From the NCBI RefSeq assembly GCF_003837805.1, contig NZ_RQIT01000001.1:62001-126000 (forward strand): 64,000 nucleotides of DNA, written 5' to 3'. The notes under the pieces were generated by a model. That model did no database searches. It worked only from the letters and a program-made list of their open reading frames with translations, and had not been told where the DNA came from. A program made the translations under genes and the position numbers. The DNA is from Bradyrhizobium sp. RP6. Lineage in GTDB: Bacteria; Pseudomonadota; Alphaproteobacteria; Rhizobiales; Xanthobacteraceae. This document shows positions 1-8,199 of the stretch, piece by piece; position 1 is the stretch's first letter, and each line of letters begins with the position of its first letter.

Positions 1-576
1 GGTCTCAGCCTCATAGAGGCGTTCGACCAAATCTCGCTGCTCGGCATCGTCGAGCAGATGCGCGCGCTGGAATACTTCTATGAAGAAGAGGCCCAATCCG
101 CGCTGGAGCGGATCTTAAGGCATAAGCTGCGCCGCATCCTCGCCCCAGAGCAAAGGCCCTCGCCGCCGCCTCCAACCCGGCAAGAGCGCATTGCCGCGCA
201 CAAGGCACATGCAGCCGCGGCCAGGCTCGCGCAGGTCGAGCGAAATATCGAGATGGGCCGGCAGATGGTCGCGCTTCGTGACATGACGCCATGCAACAAG
301 AAATTCGGCGGATTGCGCGCGCAGCAATTCGACGTTGAGCAACCGCGAGCCGCGGAGATGCTCAGGGTGGCACGGCTGTACGGCGAGCGGAAAGAGATGT
401 TCAACGCCGGTTGGCAGACTCTGGTTGAGCTGTCGTCTCCGGCGACGTCGCCGGCACTTCGCCGGAAGTTCGAGGCAAAGATCCTAGCCGGCGAGCGCGT
501 CACCGGGGCCGAGATCGTGCGCGCTCGCTGCTTACCGGGTAGACGCCGCAGTTCTTGCTGCGATGAGGTGCAGTAG
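1..576 (+). CDS. Hypothetical protein, 5' end outside window
   Basis: The frame is open from base 1 and ends at TAG 574-576, so at least 191 residues are encoded and the true start may lie left of the window. The first internal ATG is at 58. The visible protein is rich in Arg, Ala and Glu, with long predicted helices (for example the AAARLAQVERNIEMGRQM stretch) and a short Cys-containing tail. There is no signal peptide or membrane segment. I recognise no family and assign no function. It converges on the ligase operon at 591-1730. Part of the C-terminus could be out-of-family sequence because codon use looks less regular there. Confidence 0.5.
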   Translation, partial: GLSLIEAFDQISLLGIVEQMRALEYFYEEEAQSALERILRHKLRRILAPEQRPSPPPPTRQERIAAHKAHAAAARLAQVERNIEMGRQMVALRDMTPCNKKFGGLRAQQFDVEQPRAAEMLRVARLYGERKEMFNAGWQTLVELSSPATSPALRRKFEAKILAGERVTGAEIVRARCLPGRRRSSCCDEVQ

Positions 577-590
577 CAGATTGCGCCCGA

Positions 591-806
591 TCAGGCTATT
601 GGCGTGTCCGCCGCTGGCCGGGGATGCACGCAGGAATCGACGAGTACCTCAGTAATCGCGTCACGGAGGGCATCTCGATCGAGGATGCGGATCAGCCTCT
701 CGACCGTCGCCGCCGCATCACGCTCGTGCGTGAGATAGTCGGCTAGGGCCATCATGGCGAGGTTGTAGCTTTGTTCGATCTGCTCGGCGTGGGTCAACTG
801 TGCCAT
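591..806 (-). CDS. Small hypothetical protein downstream of ligase
   Basis: This 71-residue protein starts at ATG 806, three bases after the ligase stop, so the two are almost certainly co-transcribed and probably translationally coupled. The sequence is acidic and looks helical (MAQLTHAEQIEQSYNLAMMA, then an ERLIRILDRDALRDAITEVL-type helix). It has no signal peptide, Cys motif or membrane span. I do not recognise the family. By position it may be an accessory of the ligase, but that is inference only. Confidence 0.55.
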   Translation of the reverse strand: MAQLTHAEQIEQSYNLAMMALADYLTHERDAAATVERLIRILDRDALRDAITEVLVDSCVHPRPAADTPIA

Positions 807-809
807 GGC

Positions 810-1730
810 CTAGAGATCCTCACGCAGGCCTTTGAAAAACGGATGCCGCAGGTGGCCATTCGCTGACTTGGCGCGGTACTCGACCTCGGCGTTGAGGCGC
901 GGCTCGACCCAGATCCCACGGTTGGGGATGCGCTTGGCGAACGGCTGGGTCTTGCGCACCAGCTTGCTCAGCCTGCGCTGCAGATCCTTCACTGCCGTGT
1001 CCTCGAAACCGTGCTCGACCTTACCGGCATAGACCAGCCTGTCGCCGTGCTGCCGGCCGACATAGATGCCGTCGAAGCGGTTGTCCTTGATCTTGAAGCC
1101 GGCGATCGCCAGCGTCTCGCGGTGGGCGCAGGTTGTCTTGACCCAGTAATTGCCGCGCAGGCCGCCATAGGGGGAGTCGGCGATCTTGGAGACCACACCC
1201 TCGAGCTCGCCGGCGCAGACGCGCCGATAGAGCTCGGCGCCGTCCAGGTCAAAATGCTCGCTGTATTCGATAGGCGTGCCGGTGAGCAGCGCCTTGAGGG
1301 CGGTCTTCCGCTCGAGCAGCGGCAACTGCCGAAGGTCGCGGCCGTCGTGATAGAGCAGGTCGAATGCCACCATTACGAGGTTGTCGGCGTTGCCGGTGAG
1401 GCTCTTCTGCAGGGTCGCGAAGTCGGTCTTGCCGCCTTCGCCGGGCACCACGATCTCTCCGTCGATGATGGCGGACCCGGCATTGATCAGGTCGGCATCG
1501 TGCGCCACCTTGCGGAAGCGGCGGGTCCAGTCGAGGCCGCGGCGCGTGTAGATTCTGACCTCGTGGTTGGCGATGTGGAGCTGGCCGCGGTAACCGTCGA
1601 ATTTGATCTCGTGGATCCAGCGCTCGCCACGGGGCACGCGTTCGACCTGCTCGGCGAGAACGGGCTCGATGAAGCCGGGGAAGGGCGCCTTCGTCCCGAT
1701 CGCCTTCCGCTTCCGACGCTGCAACGCCAC
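810..1730 (-). CDS. ATP-dependent DNA ligase (LigD ligase-domain type, stand-alone)
   Basis: Seals DNA nicks through an enzyme-AMP intermediate. The nucleotidyltransferase motifs are visible: motif I EIKFDGYR at residues 41-48 with the adenylated Lys at 43, a DGE motif III, an EGVVSK motif IV and a WVKTTC motif V, followed by an OB-fold-like tail. I chose GTG 1730 as start because a GGAG lies upstream and the protein then begins like other small ligases. The frame is open to 1841, but that extension looks non-coding. At 306 residues it has only the ligase core; the nuclease and primase-polymerase domains of full LigD are absent and no Ku gene is in the window. A 71-residue gene follows immediately. 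Likely a backup or mobile-element NHEJ/repair ligase. Confidence 0.88.
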   Translation of the reverse strand: MALQRRKRKAIGTKAPFPGFIEPVLAEQVERVPRGERWIHEIKFDGYRGQLHIANHEVRIYTRRGLDWTRRFRKVAHDADLINAGSAIIDGEIVVPGEGGKTDFATLQKSLTGNADNLVMVAFDLLYHDGRDLRQLPLLERKTALKALLTGTPIEYSEHFDLDGAELYRRVCAGELEGVVSKIADSPYGGLRGNYWVKTTCAHRETLAIAGFKIKDNRFDGIYVGRQHGDRLVYAGKVEHGFEDTAVKDLQRRLSKLVRKTQPFAKRIPNRGIWVEPRLNAEVEYRAKSANGHLRHPFFKGLREDL

Positions 1731-2112
1731 TGACCAACTCCACGCAACAAAACACGTGGATTCGAGTCCTTCGAAGATGAATCGTTCCGACGGAGAACCA
1801 TCTAGCGGGCCAGTCTCGCAGGTGTCGACACTAGCGGCCAAAAAGAGAGCCGCCTTCGCGGCGGCCCTGTCGGAAAGTCTATTCGCCAGTCAAAAGATTA
1901 GGTCCACAAAGCCAGCCCCGGGATAAAACTTCTAAGGATACAAACATCGCGCCCGGATAAGAGGATGAAAGCAGCGGTTTGTTTCAGGAGTATGTCGTCG
2001 ACGCGTAAATTCTTGTTCCGAATAAGGAACTAAGGCGTGTTCTCATTAGTGAACCGTCCCTGGACTTCCGGTTTGCTGCCAACATCGGTCGAAGAGCAGC
2101 TGGCCTCCGAAG

Positions 2113-2222
2113 TCGCAGATGGGCCAAAAGCTGACGATTGGCGGACGTCGCGGCAGGTCCAGCCACGAGCCACAACCGGACAAATCGACGGACATCGCGG
2201 AAGATCGGCTATGGGCCACAAC
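2113..2222. repeat. Degenerate copy of dispersed intergenic repeat
   Basis: The gap 1731-2397 holds no convincing gene. Within it are GGGCCAAAAGCTGACG, a GAGCCACAACCGGACA-like segment and GGGCCACAACGCG, echoes of the GGGTCAAA/GGGCCACAAGC elements seen in other gaps of the first 10 kb. It is more diverged than the copies at 5102 and 8843. Boundaries are approximate. Confidence 0.35.
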
Positions 2223-2397
2223 GCGATCTGAACCCTACCGAATGATGCGGGCTTCTCCGATAACGCCAGCGGAGCGCGTGTGGACTGAAGGATTAGGACA
2301 ATGTCTCGCAGCCCGACGCTCGCACCTATGGGTTGGATTTTGATGGTGGAATCGGAACGGCCCTGGGGCCATTCCGTGACGATGCGAAAGAAGCGGA

Positions 2398-2853
2398 TCA
2401 GGCCTTGGCCTTGACCGGGAGCCGAAAGGGCGCCCCCAACCGATTGAACGCGTTCATGGCCGCAATCGTGATCGTGAGGTCCACGAGATCCTTTGACGCG
2501 AAAGCCGCGCTTGCGGCCGCATAGGCCTCGTCGGAGGCGTGCGTCTCGCTGACGAGCGTGACTTCCTCCGCCCACGCGAGGGCAGCGCGGTACTTGTCGG
2601 GAAACAGGTGGGGCACCTCGGCCCAGACCGGAACGAGGGCGACTTTTTCAAATGACATGGTGGCCAAGAGGTCCCGGGTGTGCAGGTCGATGCAGTGCGC
2701 ACAGCCGTTGATCTGCGAAACCCGCAGGAAGACGAGGTGGATCAGTTCGTGGGGCAGGTCGGTACCCGTGGTGATGTAGTGGTGGATGCTGAAGAGCGCC
2801 TTTGCACCGTGGGGTGCCACTTCGTTCCAGACCAGCCGCTTGTTCTCGCTCAT
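2398..2853 (-). CDS. Carboxymuconolactone decarboxylase / AhpD-like protein
   Basis: The 151-residue protein carries the AhpD-type active-site motif CAHCIDLH, with Cys51, Cys54 and His58 and an upstream Glu in the ELIHLVFLRVSQ helix. Family members are peroxidase-like or decarboxylase-like enzymes with a redox-active CxxC. The start at ATG 2853 is supported by a GAGG upstream; the frame is open to 2934 but the extra residues overlap the promoter. It is divergent from the ECF41 sigma factor at 3055. Carboxymuconolactone decarboxylase-type proteins are the classic genomic partners of ECF41, and a matching promoter precedes this gene (2902-2928). It is therefore the probable target, and possibly the functional partner, of that sigma factor. 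Substrate unknown. Confidence 0.88.
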   Translation of the reverse strand: MSENKRLVWNEVAPHGAKALFSIHHYITTGTDLPHELIHLVFLRVSQINGCAHCIDLHTRDLLATMSFEKVALVPVWAEVPHLFPDKYRAALAWAEEVTLVSETHASDEAYAAASAAFASKDLVDLTITIAAMNAFNRLGAPFRLPVKAKA

Positions 2854-2901
2854 GACGTGCCTCGTTGTTCGGAACGCCGGAGATTCGACGCTCGGAGCCA
2901 T

Positions 2902-2928
2902 GACGGGCCAAGCGGTCAGGGTGTGACA
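2902..2928 (-). promoter_or_regulatory. ECF41-type promoter of the AhpD-like gene
   Basis: Read on the minus strand, TGTCACA (2922-2928) is followed after exactly 16 bases by CGTC (2902-2905). This is the bipartite signature I know for ECF41-dependent promoters. It lies about 50 bases upstream of the start at 2853. The divergent sigma gene has the same boxes with the same spacer, which makes chance unlikely. Confidence 0.75.
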
Positions 2929-2960
2929 TGGCACTCGGCGGTTCCATTCAAAGCGGCCGA

Positions 2961-2987
2961 TGTCACATCCAGGCAGGTCCGATCGTC
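2961..2987 (+). promoter_or_regulatory. ECF41-type promoter of the sigma factor gene
   Basis: TGTCACA (2961-2967) and CGTC (2984-2987) are separated by 16 bases, the same arrangement as the divergent promoter at 2902-2928. It lies about 70 bases upstream of the chosen start at 3055, which implies autoregulation of the sigma factor. The two -35-like boxes are 32 bases apart. Confidence 0.75.
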
Positions 2988-3054
2988 TTATTCTCGGGTT
3001 CGGGATGCGCGAGCGACGGTGACAGCGGATATGATCTGCGAGGAAACTAGGCGG

Positions 3055-3966
3055 ATGGAGGCGATGGACGATCGGCGGACCACCGAGTTCGAAGCGGAGC
3101 GCAGGCGCCTGACACGCCTGGCCTATCGGATGATGGGCTCGCTCACCGAGGCGGAGGACGTCGTTCAGGACGCATGGCTACGGTGGGTCGGGGTGGAAGG
3201 TGGCGTCGATTCGCCTCCCGGCTATCTGACCCGCATTGTCACACGCCTGTGCCTCGACCGACGCCGCTCCGCGCGGGCGCGCCGGGAAACCTACGTCGGA
3301 CCCTGGCTGCCAGATCCTCTCGTGGGTTCCGTGGAGCCGAACGAGACGGTCGCCGACGACGTCACGGTCACGTTGATGCTGGCCCTTGAGCGCCTGTCGC
3401 CTCTTGAGCGGGCCGCTTTCCTTCTCCACGACGTCTTTGACGTGCCGCTGACCGAAGTGGCCATCACCCTCGGCCGCGAGCCGGCAGCTGTTCGTCAGCT
3501 CGCGGCGCGCGCCCGCAAGCACGTGCAGGCCGCACGTCCCCGCTTTGACGTCGAACCCGCGGATGCGGATCGGATCACCCGAGCTTTCTTCGCCGCAGCA
3601 CGCGACGGGGACGTGGCGGCGCTTTCGGGGCTGCTGGCAAGGAACGTCGAGATCCATACCGATGGCGGCGGCAAGGTCCTTGCTTTCCGCAATGTCATTC
3701 GGGGGGTCGAGCGGGCCCTGCGCCTTTTTGCGAGGCAGCGGCGCAAATACGTCGTACCGCCGAAGCTGCTTCGTGTCGTCACCATCGACGGCCTGCCAGG
3801 CTACGTTAGCCTCGATGGACGCGGCGTTCTGCAGACGACTGCGCTCGACATCCGCGAGGACGGGATCACCGCGATCTACATCGTCAAAAACCCGGACAAG
3901 CTGTCGCACTTAGCGACAGAAATGGACTTTCCAGCTCGCATCTCGCCGATACCGCCAGCTTCATGA
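3055..3966 (+). CDS. ECF41-family RNA polymerase sigma factor with SnoaL-like C-terminal domain
   Basis: A 303-residue extracytoplasmic-function sigma factor. Region 2 (LAYRMMGSLTEAEDVVQDAW, about residues 22-41) and region 4 (about 110-160) are followed by a long NTF2/SnoaL-like extension. The three ECF41 hallmarks are present: the linker motif WLPDP (84-88), DGGGK (203-207) and NPDKL (279-283). In this family the extension modulates activity in place of a separate anti-sigma factor. ATG 3055 is preferred because GAGGAAA lies 8 bases upstream; ATG 3031 and 3064 are alternatives, and the frame is open back to 2680 across the promoter. It is divergent from the AhpD-like gene and both carry ECF41 promoters, so a self-contained regulon is likely. 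The inducing signal is unknown. Confidence 0.93.
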   Translation: MEAMDDRRTTEFEAERRRLTRLAYRMMGSLTEAEDVVQDAWLRWVGVEGGVDSPPGYLTRIVTRLCLDRRRSARARRETYVGPWLPDPLVGSVEPNETVADDVTVTLMLALERLSPLERAAFLLHDVFDVPLTEVAITLGREPAAVRQLAARARKHVQAARPRFDVEPADADRITRAFFAAARDGDVAALSGLLARNVEIHTDGGGKVLAFRNVIRGVERALRLFARQRRKYVVPPKLLRVVTIDGLPGYVSLDGRGVLQTTALDIREDGITAIYIVKNPDKLSHLATEMDFPARISPIPPAS

Positions 3967-4015
3967 ACTGCCCGAGTGACTGCGGCAACGTGGAGAATCG
4001 TTCGATGGGCCGCAT

Positions 4016-4110
4016 ATGAGGCTCGCCCACGGTCGACGTCCGCTCCGGGTCAAAAGCTATCCTCGGAGGGCGAGGTCTCAATGGTCGGCCGAGGGCCAGA
4101 AGCCGACGTT
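4016..4110. repeat. Degenerate copy of dispersed intergenic repeat
   Basis: Between the sigma factor and the stress-protein gene lies a segment with CCGGGTCAAAAGC and GGGCCAGAAGCCGACGTTC, matching the layout of the copies at 5102 and 8843. No gene is evident here. Edges are approximate. Confidence 0.4.
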
Positions 4111-4130
4111 CACTCTCCGCTCCTCTCAGG

Positions 4131-4583
4131 CTACGGCACGACTAGCACTGGCACGCTTCCACTGGCCAAGACCTCAGATGTCTGGCTTCCCAAGAACAGC
4201 TTTCTGAGGCCGCGGCGACCGTGAGAGGACATGACGATCAAATCGCAACCGCGAGATTCTGCGGTGTTGATGATCGCGGTAGCCGGGTGCGAATCTGCAA
4301 TATGCAAGAGCTCTGCAGGAACTGCGAGTTGCGTTGCCATTGCGCGAGCTGCGTCGAGGACCTTCCTGGCCTGCTCCTCGTTGGCGGCCACAAATCGATC
4401 CATCTCGTCCTGAGAGGGGATAATCGCTCCCGCGTGCCCGCTCCCATAGTCGATGTACATCTCTTCGGTGACGGTGATGATGGTGACCTTGGCGCCGAGG
4501 GCCTTCGCCAGGAGAATGCCGTGCTTCACGCCTTTGGCCGCGACATCCGAACCGTCCGTGCTCAACAGAATATTGGTGTACAT
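4131..4583 (-). CDS. Universal stress protein, UspA family
   Basis: A 150-residue single-domain Usp. The N-terminus MYTNILLSTDGSD forms the first strand and the nucleotide-binding Asp. The C-terminus carries the ATP-binding glycine motif (SSHGRRGLRKLFLGSQT, the G-x2-G-x9-G-S type) and ends with the typical PVLVVP strand. ATG 4583 is chosen because GAGGG lies 7 bases upstream; the frame runs ten codons further. Family members are cytoplasmic and induced by starvation, oxygen limitation or other stresses. It is a single gene here with no partner. Confidence 0.92.
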   Translation of the reverse strand: MYTNILLSTDGSDVAAKGVKHGILLAKALGAKVTIITVTEEMYIDYGSGHAGAIIPSQDEMDRFVAANEEQARKVLDAARAMATQLAVPAELLHIADSHPATAIINTAESRGCDLIVMSSHGRRGLRKLFLGSQTSEVLASGSVPVLVVP

Positions 4584-5281
4584 TGTGGATCCCTCTTGGG
4601 TTGAGCTCATCATCGCACCGACTTTATCCGTTGTGTGGTGGCCGTCCGCTCCCGGGCACTCCTCGCCATCTCAGTGCACTTTTATGAAAATAGCCCACAT
4701 TTGTCCGCCCTGGGCGGGCACCAAAGGTGCAAAAGTCGCACGAAACCGAAGGTTGTAGTATAGCGGATTGGTTCAGGCTCAGCTTGAAAAACGCGCGAAT
4801 GTCCGATCAAACTCGCGCCCAAGAGCTGAAGACCGAGGAAATGAGAATGCCGCGGTTTACGGTCAGCGTCTGCTTTCGCAGGCCCGGAATTGCATGGGAT
4901 CAGGATACACCAGAGACATCACCACGGTGACAGAGGCGGACAATGGCGTTCAAGCCGTGATGACCGTGCTTGGGTCAATTGAGTTCGACGAGCGTGCGGA
5001 ACTGGTGCACTTCATTCATGTTGGACATCGTGACCCGTGAAGCCGAACTTCGTGTGATCGCTACGGTAATGGGATCGTCAGGCGCCCTAAAGAAGCGGTT
5101 CTGGGTCAAAGGCTGCCCTCGGCGTCTCCGTAAGGCTTTCCGCTCAGCCCTTGGAAGCGGAAGGTGCGAGGCGGAGGTCAGCCACGGGCCACGAGCAGAA
5201 CTCACGGCTAGTCCAGACGGTAGAACTTGGCGTGCCGCAATTTTTTTGCGGTCTGCGCATTCTCACGGGGCGGAGCTGGGG
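4584..5281. other. 698-bp gap, no convincing gene, contains repeat copy
   Basis: No reading frame here looks coding on either strand. The one recognisable element is the repeat copy at 5102-5205. Short overlapping frames on both strands appear to be shadows of that repeat. Confidence 0.5.
5102..5205 (+). repeat. Dispersed intergenic repeat, better-preserved copy 1
   Basis: The element begins TGGGTCAAAGGCTGC, contains CCGCTCAGCCCTTGGAAGCGG (an inverted repeat around CCGCT/AGCGG) and GTGCGAGGC, and ends with GGGCCACGAGCAGA. The same order of blocks, largely identical over about 75 bases, recurs at 8843-8949. It is probably a REP-like or miniature mobile sequence; its mobility is unknown. Confidence 0.6.
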
Positions 5282-5572
5282 CTAATTGAAACCATCACGA
5301 TCCTTCTTGATGATCGCTCGCTGATCGTCCGCGTACTCTTCGACAATGGCTAACCGTTCCTGCTCTGGCTCGCCAATCGGTGCTTCCTCTATACGGCCAT
5401 CCCACTCGCGCCAATGTGTCGGGAATACATGGACCGGTGAACCTGTCTGCGAGTTTATCCAACCACGAAGCACTCTTCGACAGGGGAAGACGAGCGCGTG
5501 TTCACCGGTGCTATCGATGACCGCTAATTGCAGATCACGATCAAACGGTGCCGTTGTTGCGGATTGCCACAT
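5282..5572 (-). CDS. Conserved hypothetical protein, rhizobial type
   Basis: A 96-residue protein beginning MWQSATTAPFDRDLQLAVID, with a HALVFPCRRV strand and a PTHWREW motif. I have the impression of the same pattern in many Bradyrhizobium hypothetical proteins that open with APFDRDLELAVID, but this is memory, not a search. ATG 5572 is preferred because GGGGAG lies 7-8 bases upstream; an earlier ATG exists at 5656. There is no signal peptide or membrane span. Function is unknown. Confidence 0.7.
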   Translation of the reverse strand: MWQSATTAPFDRDLQLAVIDSTGEHALVFPCRRVLRGWINSQTGSPVHVFPTHWREWDGRIEEAPIGEPEQERLAIVEEYADDQRAIIKKDRDGFN

Positions 5573-5665
5573 GGCTCGCTCCCCTTCTTTGCAGGCGGGA
5601 GCGCGATTGGTCTCTCTGCCACTGACGCCTACGGGCAGAGCCTGGCCAGTGATCAAACCAATATA

Positions 5666-6034
5666 TCAGGTTCGCCGCGGAGCTGTAGAAATAGTTTTGC
5701 CCGGCGAGTTGTAGACCTTTGTGCGCAGGCGATGACAAAAATCTTCAAGTGTCGTTTGCAAGTTTTCGCAGCTTACGAGGAGCCGTTCGGCCTGTTCGCG
5801 CTCCGTAGTGCCGAAGGGATGACTATTTCGCTTGTCTCTGACACGGTTCACCTGGTCACGCCCGTCTGCCACTTTTCTCTCGGCAAATTCGAGGTGCTCA
5901 AGATCATGCGCGAGCTTATCGAGCTCATCGATCAATAGCTTGGTGATGTTCGCTCGCTGGTCGGCCGTGAGATCGCTGCCATTTAGTAGGTTGATAAAAT
6001 GATCTACGTTGGCCTTGGAAACAAACCGGTGCAT
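5666..6034 (-). CDS. Conserved hypothetical helical protein
   Basis: A 122-residue protein that appears mostly alpha-helical. The MHRFVSKANVDHFINLLNGS opening is followed by a long charged helix (ADQRANITKLLIDELDKLAH) and a C-terminal helix with CENLQTTLEDFCHRLR. The start at ATG 6034 has GGGGG 6 bases upstream; the frame continues 12 codons more without a better site. It lies 93 bases upstream of, and on the same strand as, the 96-residue gene, so the two may share a transcript. Such small proteins recur in rhizobial genomes, sometimes near response regulators. No function is assigned. Confidence 0.7.
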   Translation of the reverse strand: MHRFVSKANVDHFINLLNGSDLTADQRANITKLLIDELDKLAHDLEHLEFAERKVADGRDQVNRVRDKRNSHPFGTTEREQAERLLVSCENLQTTLEDFCHRLRTKVYNSPGKTISTAPRRT

Positions 6035-6927
6035 TGGAGTCCCCCTGACCCACGCCCTACGGTGTCCCATTATGTTACCGGACCGGTTATCAGGAAATAT
6101 ATTTCTTGGTCACCTCGGCGTGAAAGGTACAGCAAGGCCGCCGTGCCGCGCCGCAGCAGTCCGTGAAGGCGGACGTCATGTCTGCTTGGGGTCAAAACCG
6201 GCGTTTGGGCCACTGCAAGCGCCTTCCGATCTACACTCGTCAGCCGACGTCTCGACGAGCTTCGAACTGGGCGCCTTCGGGCCACAAGCAGACGACAAAA
6301 CTTGATTTCACTAGCAGCCGTTGAAGAGCATTTAGGGGGATGCCCACCAACTGTCGGGAAATGGCTCAACCAACGTCCAATCGATTTGGTTGTCGTCCTG
6401 AGGGGGCCGGAGACCTCCTGCATTTCTGCTTGGTGGCGTGTGGCGACGGACAGACAGGGCGCCGAGATCGCGACCTCGAAGGTGGCGCGAAGCATGGCGT
6501 CTCGAGCGCAATGCAGGCGCACCGCGGGCGAGGCGTTCTGCATCTTCGACTAGACTTCGAAGATCTTCCAATTCTGAGAGCTGAGAGGCAAGCTCGCCAA
6601 GTCGTTGCAGATAAAGCATTGCGCGAGAGCTTCGCATAAATGTCCTCCACAAAACAGAAAAGCACTACTAGGACGGCTTCAATGCAAACGGGATAAAGTA
6701 GTAATCTACCACGGCCAAAAATCGGCTTTCAACACGTCAGGGTCATTGCCTCACACGAGGCCGACGCCTTCGAACGCAGCAGCGGAAGGCAGCTTAGCGT
6801 CAAAATACGAAGAACTCAGGTTGAGCAAATCTGTCCGCTCTGGCTCAACTAGCGGACTTCCGACCGCCGAGGCGCAACTTCTCCAATGGGGCCATGAGCG
6901 GACTCATGGACCGCAGCATACAGGGTC
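6035..6927. other. 893-bp gap with repeat-like segments and no convincing gene
   Basis: Repeat-like sequence occurs at about 6176-6300 (TGGGGTCAAAACCGGCG, then CGGGCCACAAGCAGACG) and about 6840-6910 (GGGGCCATGAGCGGACTC). On the minus strand a peptide with heptad-like character is readable near 6550-6640 but breaks up further on. At most it is a decayed gene. Confidence 0.4.
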
Positions 6928-7950
6928 TTACTCAATTAGCTCGTCGGCTCGGCTTAGAAGGCCCGCCGGGACGATCACGCCGAGCGCCTTTGCGGTCTTG
7001 AGATTGGCTGCCAACCAAAATGCGGTTGGAAATTCGACAGGTAGGTCACCCGGTCGAGCACCTCTGAGGATTTTGTCCACAAAGTAGCCGAGACGACGAT
7101 AACACCAGCGCAAATCGACTCCGTAGCTGACCAGGCCTCCATGGATGACATGCTCGCGATATCCGAAGACGGTCGGAAGTCGCATTGAAAGAGCAGTGGC
7201 GCCGATTTGCTCGCTACGGACAAGGAGCAGATTCGTCTGTAGGACAACGATGACATCGGCCTTGTCGTTCGCAAGCGCAGCGAGCGCGCCCGGAATATCG
7301 TTGGGCATGTTAGCATCCGCTTCGACGACGCTGAGGCCTATAGCTTGGCAAGCTGCCTTCAAGTCCCCGACCTGAGGCGGGCCCTTGGGATCGTTCATGT
7401 TGGTGAGCAGTCCAATGCACCCTGCCGTCGGCGCGATTTCTCGCGCGAGTTCAATTTGCTTGGTCGGCAATCCCGAGATGTAGGGCTCGATGCCCGTTAC
7501 GTTTCCTCCTGGTCGAGCTTCGCTGGCAATCAATCCTAGATGAACCGCGTCTGCGAGCGCGCCACAGACAATCGGTATCGTCGATGTCGCCTTTCGGGCC
7601 TCGACGGCTTGCAACGTCGCAGGCGCGGCGATGATATCGGGTTTGACCAGAGCTACCAGCTCTTCCATGGTTGCTACTCGGTCACTAAACATGTCAAATC
7701 GCTTGATGAGGTCAACATTCCGACCTTGCACGTAACCGAACTCCGCGAGACCCTTAACAAAATTGCCGAACGTCAACTCCAATATGAACTGAGGTACGTT
7801 TGCGCCCGCGGGCGCACCTGCGGGCGGAGCTCCCGCCCATGCGATGATCGGCCGTTTCTGCGCAGACTGCGCGTATGAGCCTCGACCAAACTGTGTTGAT
7901 GCGGCCGCGCCAATGACGCCGAAACCTCCGATGAAATCCCGCCGTCGCAT
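6928..7950 (-). CDS. Orphan ABC-type substrate-binding protein (COG2984-like)
   Basis: A 340-residue periplasmic binding protein. The N-terminus MRRRDFIGGFGVIGAAAS is a Tat-like signal, followed by paired alpha/beta lobes with PDIIAAPATLQAVEARKATS and TSTIPIVCGALADAVHLGLI, the pattern of the 'ABC transporter substrate binding protein' family related to tryptophan/tyrosine transporters. ATG 7950 has a very strong AAGGAGGG ribosome site. No permease or ATPase gene is adjacent. Rhizobial genomes often carry many such orphans, which may feed a shared transporter or serve as sensors. Ligand unknown. Confidence 0.85.
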   Translation of the reverse strand: MRRRDFIGGFGVIGAAASTQFGRGSYAQSAQKRPIIAWAGAPPAGAPAGANVPQFILELTFGNFVKGLAEFGYVQGRNVDLIKRFDMFSDRVATMEELVALVKPDIIAAPATLQAVEARKATSTIPIVCGALADAVHLGLIASEARPGGNVTGIEPYISGLPTKQIELAREIAPTAGCIGLLTNMNDPKGPPQVGDLKAACQAIGLSVVEADANMPNDIPGALAALANDKADVIVVLQTNLLLVRSEQIGATALSMRLPTVFGYREHVIHGGLVSYGVDLRWCYRRLGYFVDKILRGARPGDLPVEFPTAFWLAANLKTAKALGVIVPAGLLSRADELIE

Positions 7951-8027
7951 GTGCCCTCCTTGAAAGACCACGCCTGTTGGGAACCAGAGACTACCACGAT
8001 CCCCCTGCGTGACGAACTTGACGGCGT

Positions 8028-8165
8028 CTAGGGCCGCTTTGGGTCAACGCTGCCCTTGGCAGGCTGCTTCACCTTGTTCGGCTCGTGTCCTGCAAGCCGA
8101 CGTTTCGGCTCTTCGAGCGCAGGTCGGCAACGGGCCACAAGCGGAAGTCGTCGCCAGACCAGAGG
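8028..8165. repeat. Degenerate copy of dispersed intergenic repeat
   Basis: The segment contains TTTGGGTCAACGCTGCCCTTGG and then CAACGGGCCACAAGCGGAAG, in the same order as the other copies. It sits in the gap between the orphan binding protein and the next gene. Edges are approximate. Confidence 0.4.
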
Positions 8166-8199
8166 ATAGGGTTGCGGTGGATAATATCCGCCCTTGGCG

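Noticed and set aside
2680..3054. N-terminal extension of the sigma factor to 428 residues
   Set aside because: It crosses the divergent ECF41 promoters and the AhpD gene. The start at 3055 has a good ribosome site and the family's usual N-terminus.
6332..6665. Minus-strand frames with a heptad-like start (LYLQRLGELASQLSELEDL)
   Set aside because: The coherent part is only about 35 residues and then dissolves into Arg-rich sequence in all frames; no ribosome site. It could be a relic but cannot be supported as a gene.
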